Source: Methanobacterium sp. (GTDB lineage: Archaea > Methanobacteriota > Methanobacteria > Methanobacteriales > Methanobacteriaceae). Taken from it: a stretch of 6,583 bases of DNA. Below the pieces are notes generated by a model. That model had not been told where the DNA came from. It saw only the letters and a program-made list of their open reading frames with translations, and made no database searches. Below, piece by piece: positions 5,897 to 6,583 of this stretch (position 1 is the first letter of the stretch; each line of letters starts with the position of its first letter). The position numbers and the translations under genes were made by a program. The stretch lies in NCBI GenBank assembly GCA_028700095.1, contig JAQVTJ010000095.1, positions 1 to 6,583 of the forward strand, written 5' to 3'.

Positions 5897-6583
5897 ATGT
5901 TTAATAAAATGGTTGAATGGGCAGTTCCAAGCAGATTTCATTTAAAAGAATCTGATTATGGAATAACAACAGGAAGTGCAGCATGTGCAGCTGCACTTGC
6001 AGCCCTACTTTCTATAGAAGGAAATATAACTGAAGTTGAAATACAAACTCCCATTGGAGAAATCAAAGTCTTTATTGAACATTCAGAAAAATTAAATACT
6101 TATTCTGGAAGAGCTTCTGTAATTAAATTCCCCTATAATGACCCGGATATTACAAAAAATATTAAAATCTTCGCTGATCTAATTATAACCGAAAAACCGG
6201 ATATTATTATTAAAGGAGGAAATGGTGTTGGAATAGTTACCAAACCCGGCCTACAAATCCCAGTAGGAGAACCTGCAATAAATCCCACTCCCAGACAAAT
6301 GATAATAACCAACCTCTTAAATAATTTACCAGAAGGTAAAGGTGTAGAGGTAATAATATCCGTACCCGGAGGAAAAGAACTTGCAAAAAAAACTTTAAAC
6401 CCTAGATTAGGTATTATAGATGGTATTTCTATATTGGGCACAACTGGTTTGGCCCGTTCAATGAATTTGAAAAGTTATAAAACATCATACAGATGCCAAA
6501 TTGATGTTGCAGTGGCAGAAGGATATAATGTTCTTGTTTTTGTACCTGGAAATATTGGTGAAAAAATTGCAAACAAAATATTA
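5897..6583 (+). CDS. cbiD: Cobalt-precorrin-5B C1-methyltransferase CbiD, 3' end outside window
   Basis: Methylates C1 of cobalt-precorrin-5B with S-adenosylmethionine in anaerobic (early cobalt) corrin ring synthesis, which supplies the B12-type cofactor of methanogen methyltransferases. The 229 visible codons are open to the window edge. Family signatures are YGITTGSAACAAALAAL at 21-37, GGNGVGIVTKPGL at 107-119 followed by IPVGEPAINPTPRQM (121-135), GISILGTTGLARSMN at 176-190 and VPGNIGEKIA at 216-225. Family members have about 350-380 residues, so roughly a third is missing on the right. The ATG at 5897-5899 is 3 bases past the thioredoxin stop and has no obvious ribosome binding site. The next ATG (5909, MVEWAVP) has none either, so the start is uncertain by four codons and initiation probably relies on coupling with the gene upstream. 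Confidence 0.95.
   Translation, partial: MFNKMVEWAVPSRFHLKESDYGITTGSAACAAALAALLSIEGNITEVEIQTPIGEIKVFIEHSEKLNTYSGRASVIKFPYNDPDITKNIKIFADLIITEKPDIIIKGGNGVGIVTKPGLQIPVGEPAINPTPRQMIITNLLNNLPEGKGVEVIISVPGGKELAKKTLNPRLGIIDGISILGTTGLARSMNLKSYKTSYRCQIDVAVAEGYNVLVFVPGNIGEKIANKIL

Noticed and set aside
6133..6441. Minus-strand open frame opposite cbiD
   Set aside because: Pro/Ile-rich mirror of cbiD codons; cbiD motifs are clear on the other strand.

Overview
The window reads as a very AT-rich euryarchaeal chromosome from a Methanobacteriales methanogen, with Methanosphaera or Methanobrevibacter the best guess. The evidence is a eukaryote/archaea-type ribosomal protein S17e, the archaeal GHMP-type shikimate kinase, a short CPYC thioredoxin of the methanogen type, CbiD for corrinoid synthesis, TATA-like promoters and GGTGA-type ribosome binding sites. 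From memory, the order aspartokinase, S17e, chorismate mutase, shikimate kinase, SppA, thioredoxin, CbiD matches a block in Methanothermobacter. That recollection should be checked.

Left block (1-2534, minus strand). A shikimate kinase, chorismate mutase and S17e operon is read leftward with overlapping or nearly touching genes. Chorismate mutase starts inside the end of the kinase gene, and the S17e ribosome binding site is formed by the last codons of chorismate mutase. A T-rich terminator-like stretch follows. An aspartokinase gene with its own possible TATA box then runs off the left edge. The block serves aromatic and aspartate-family amino acid synthesis plus translation.

Middle (2535-4619). 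This is a sparse, AT-rich stretch inserted between the two conserved blocks. It holds two plus-strand membrane-protein genes, both of which look broken. One is a TPR protein whose hydrophobic N-terminal part lies in another frame and lacks a normal start codon. The other is a small polytopic membrane protein resembling DUF3147/GlpM, interrupted by a -1 frameshift. The remainder is non-coding, with promoter-like TATA motifs and a few weak repeats.

Right block (4620-6583, plus strand). It carries a membrane-anchored signal peptide peptidase SppA, a small thioredoxin/glutaredoxin-like protein and the first 229 codons of cbiD. The SppA frame is cut by a TAA but continues for 41 sensible codons, so its C-terminal tail appears detached by a nonsense change. 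Thioredoxin and cbiD are 3 bases apart and probably cotranscribed.

No convincing new multi-gene system is visible. The most interesting signal is the run of three damaged or recoded genes (TPR, DUF3147-like, SppA tail) within about 2.6 kb, next to well-preserved housekeeping genes. This could be real gene decay, recoding, or errors in the sequence.
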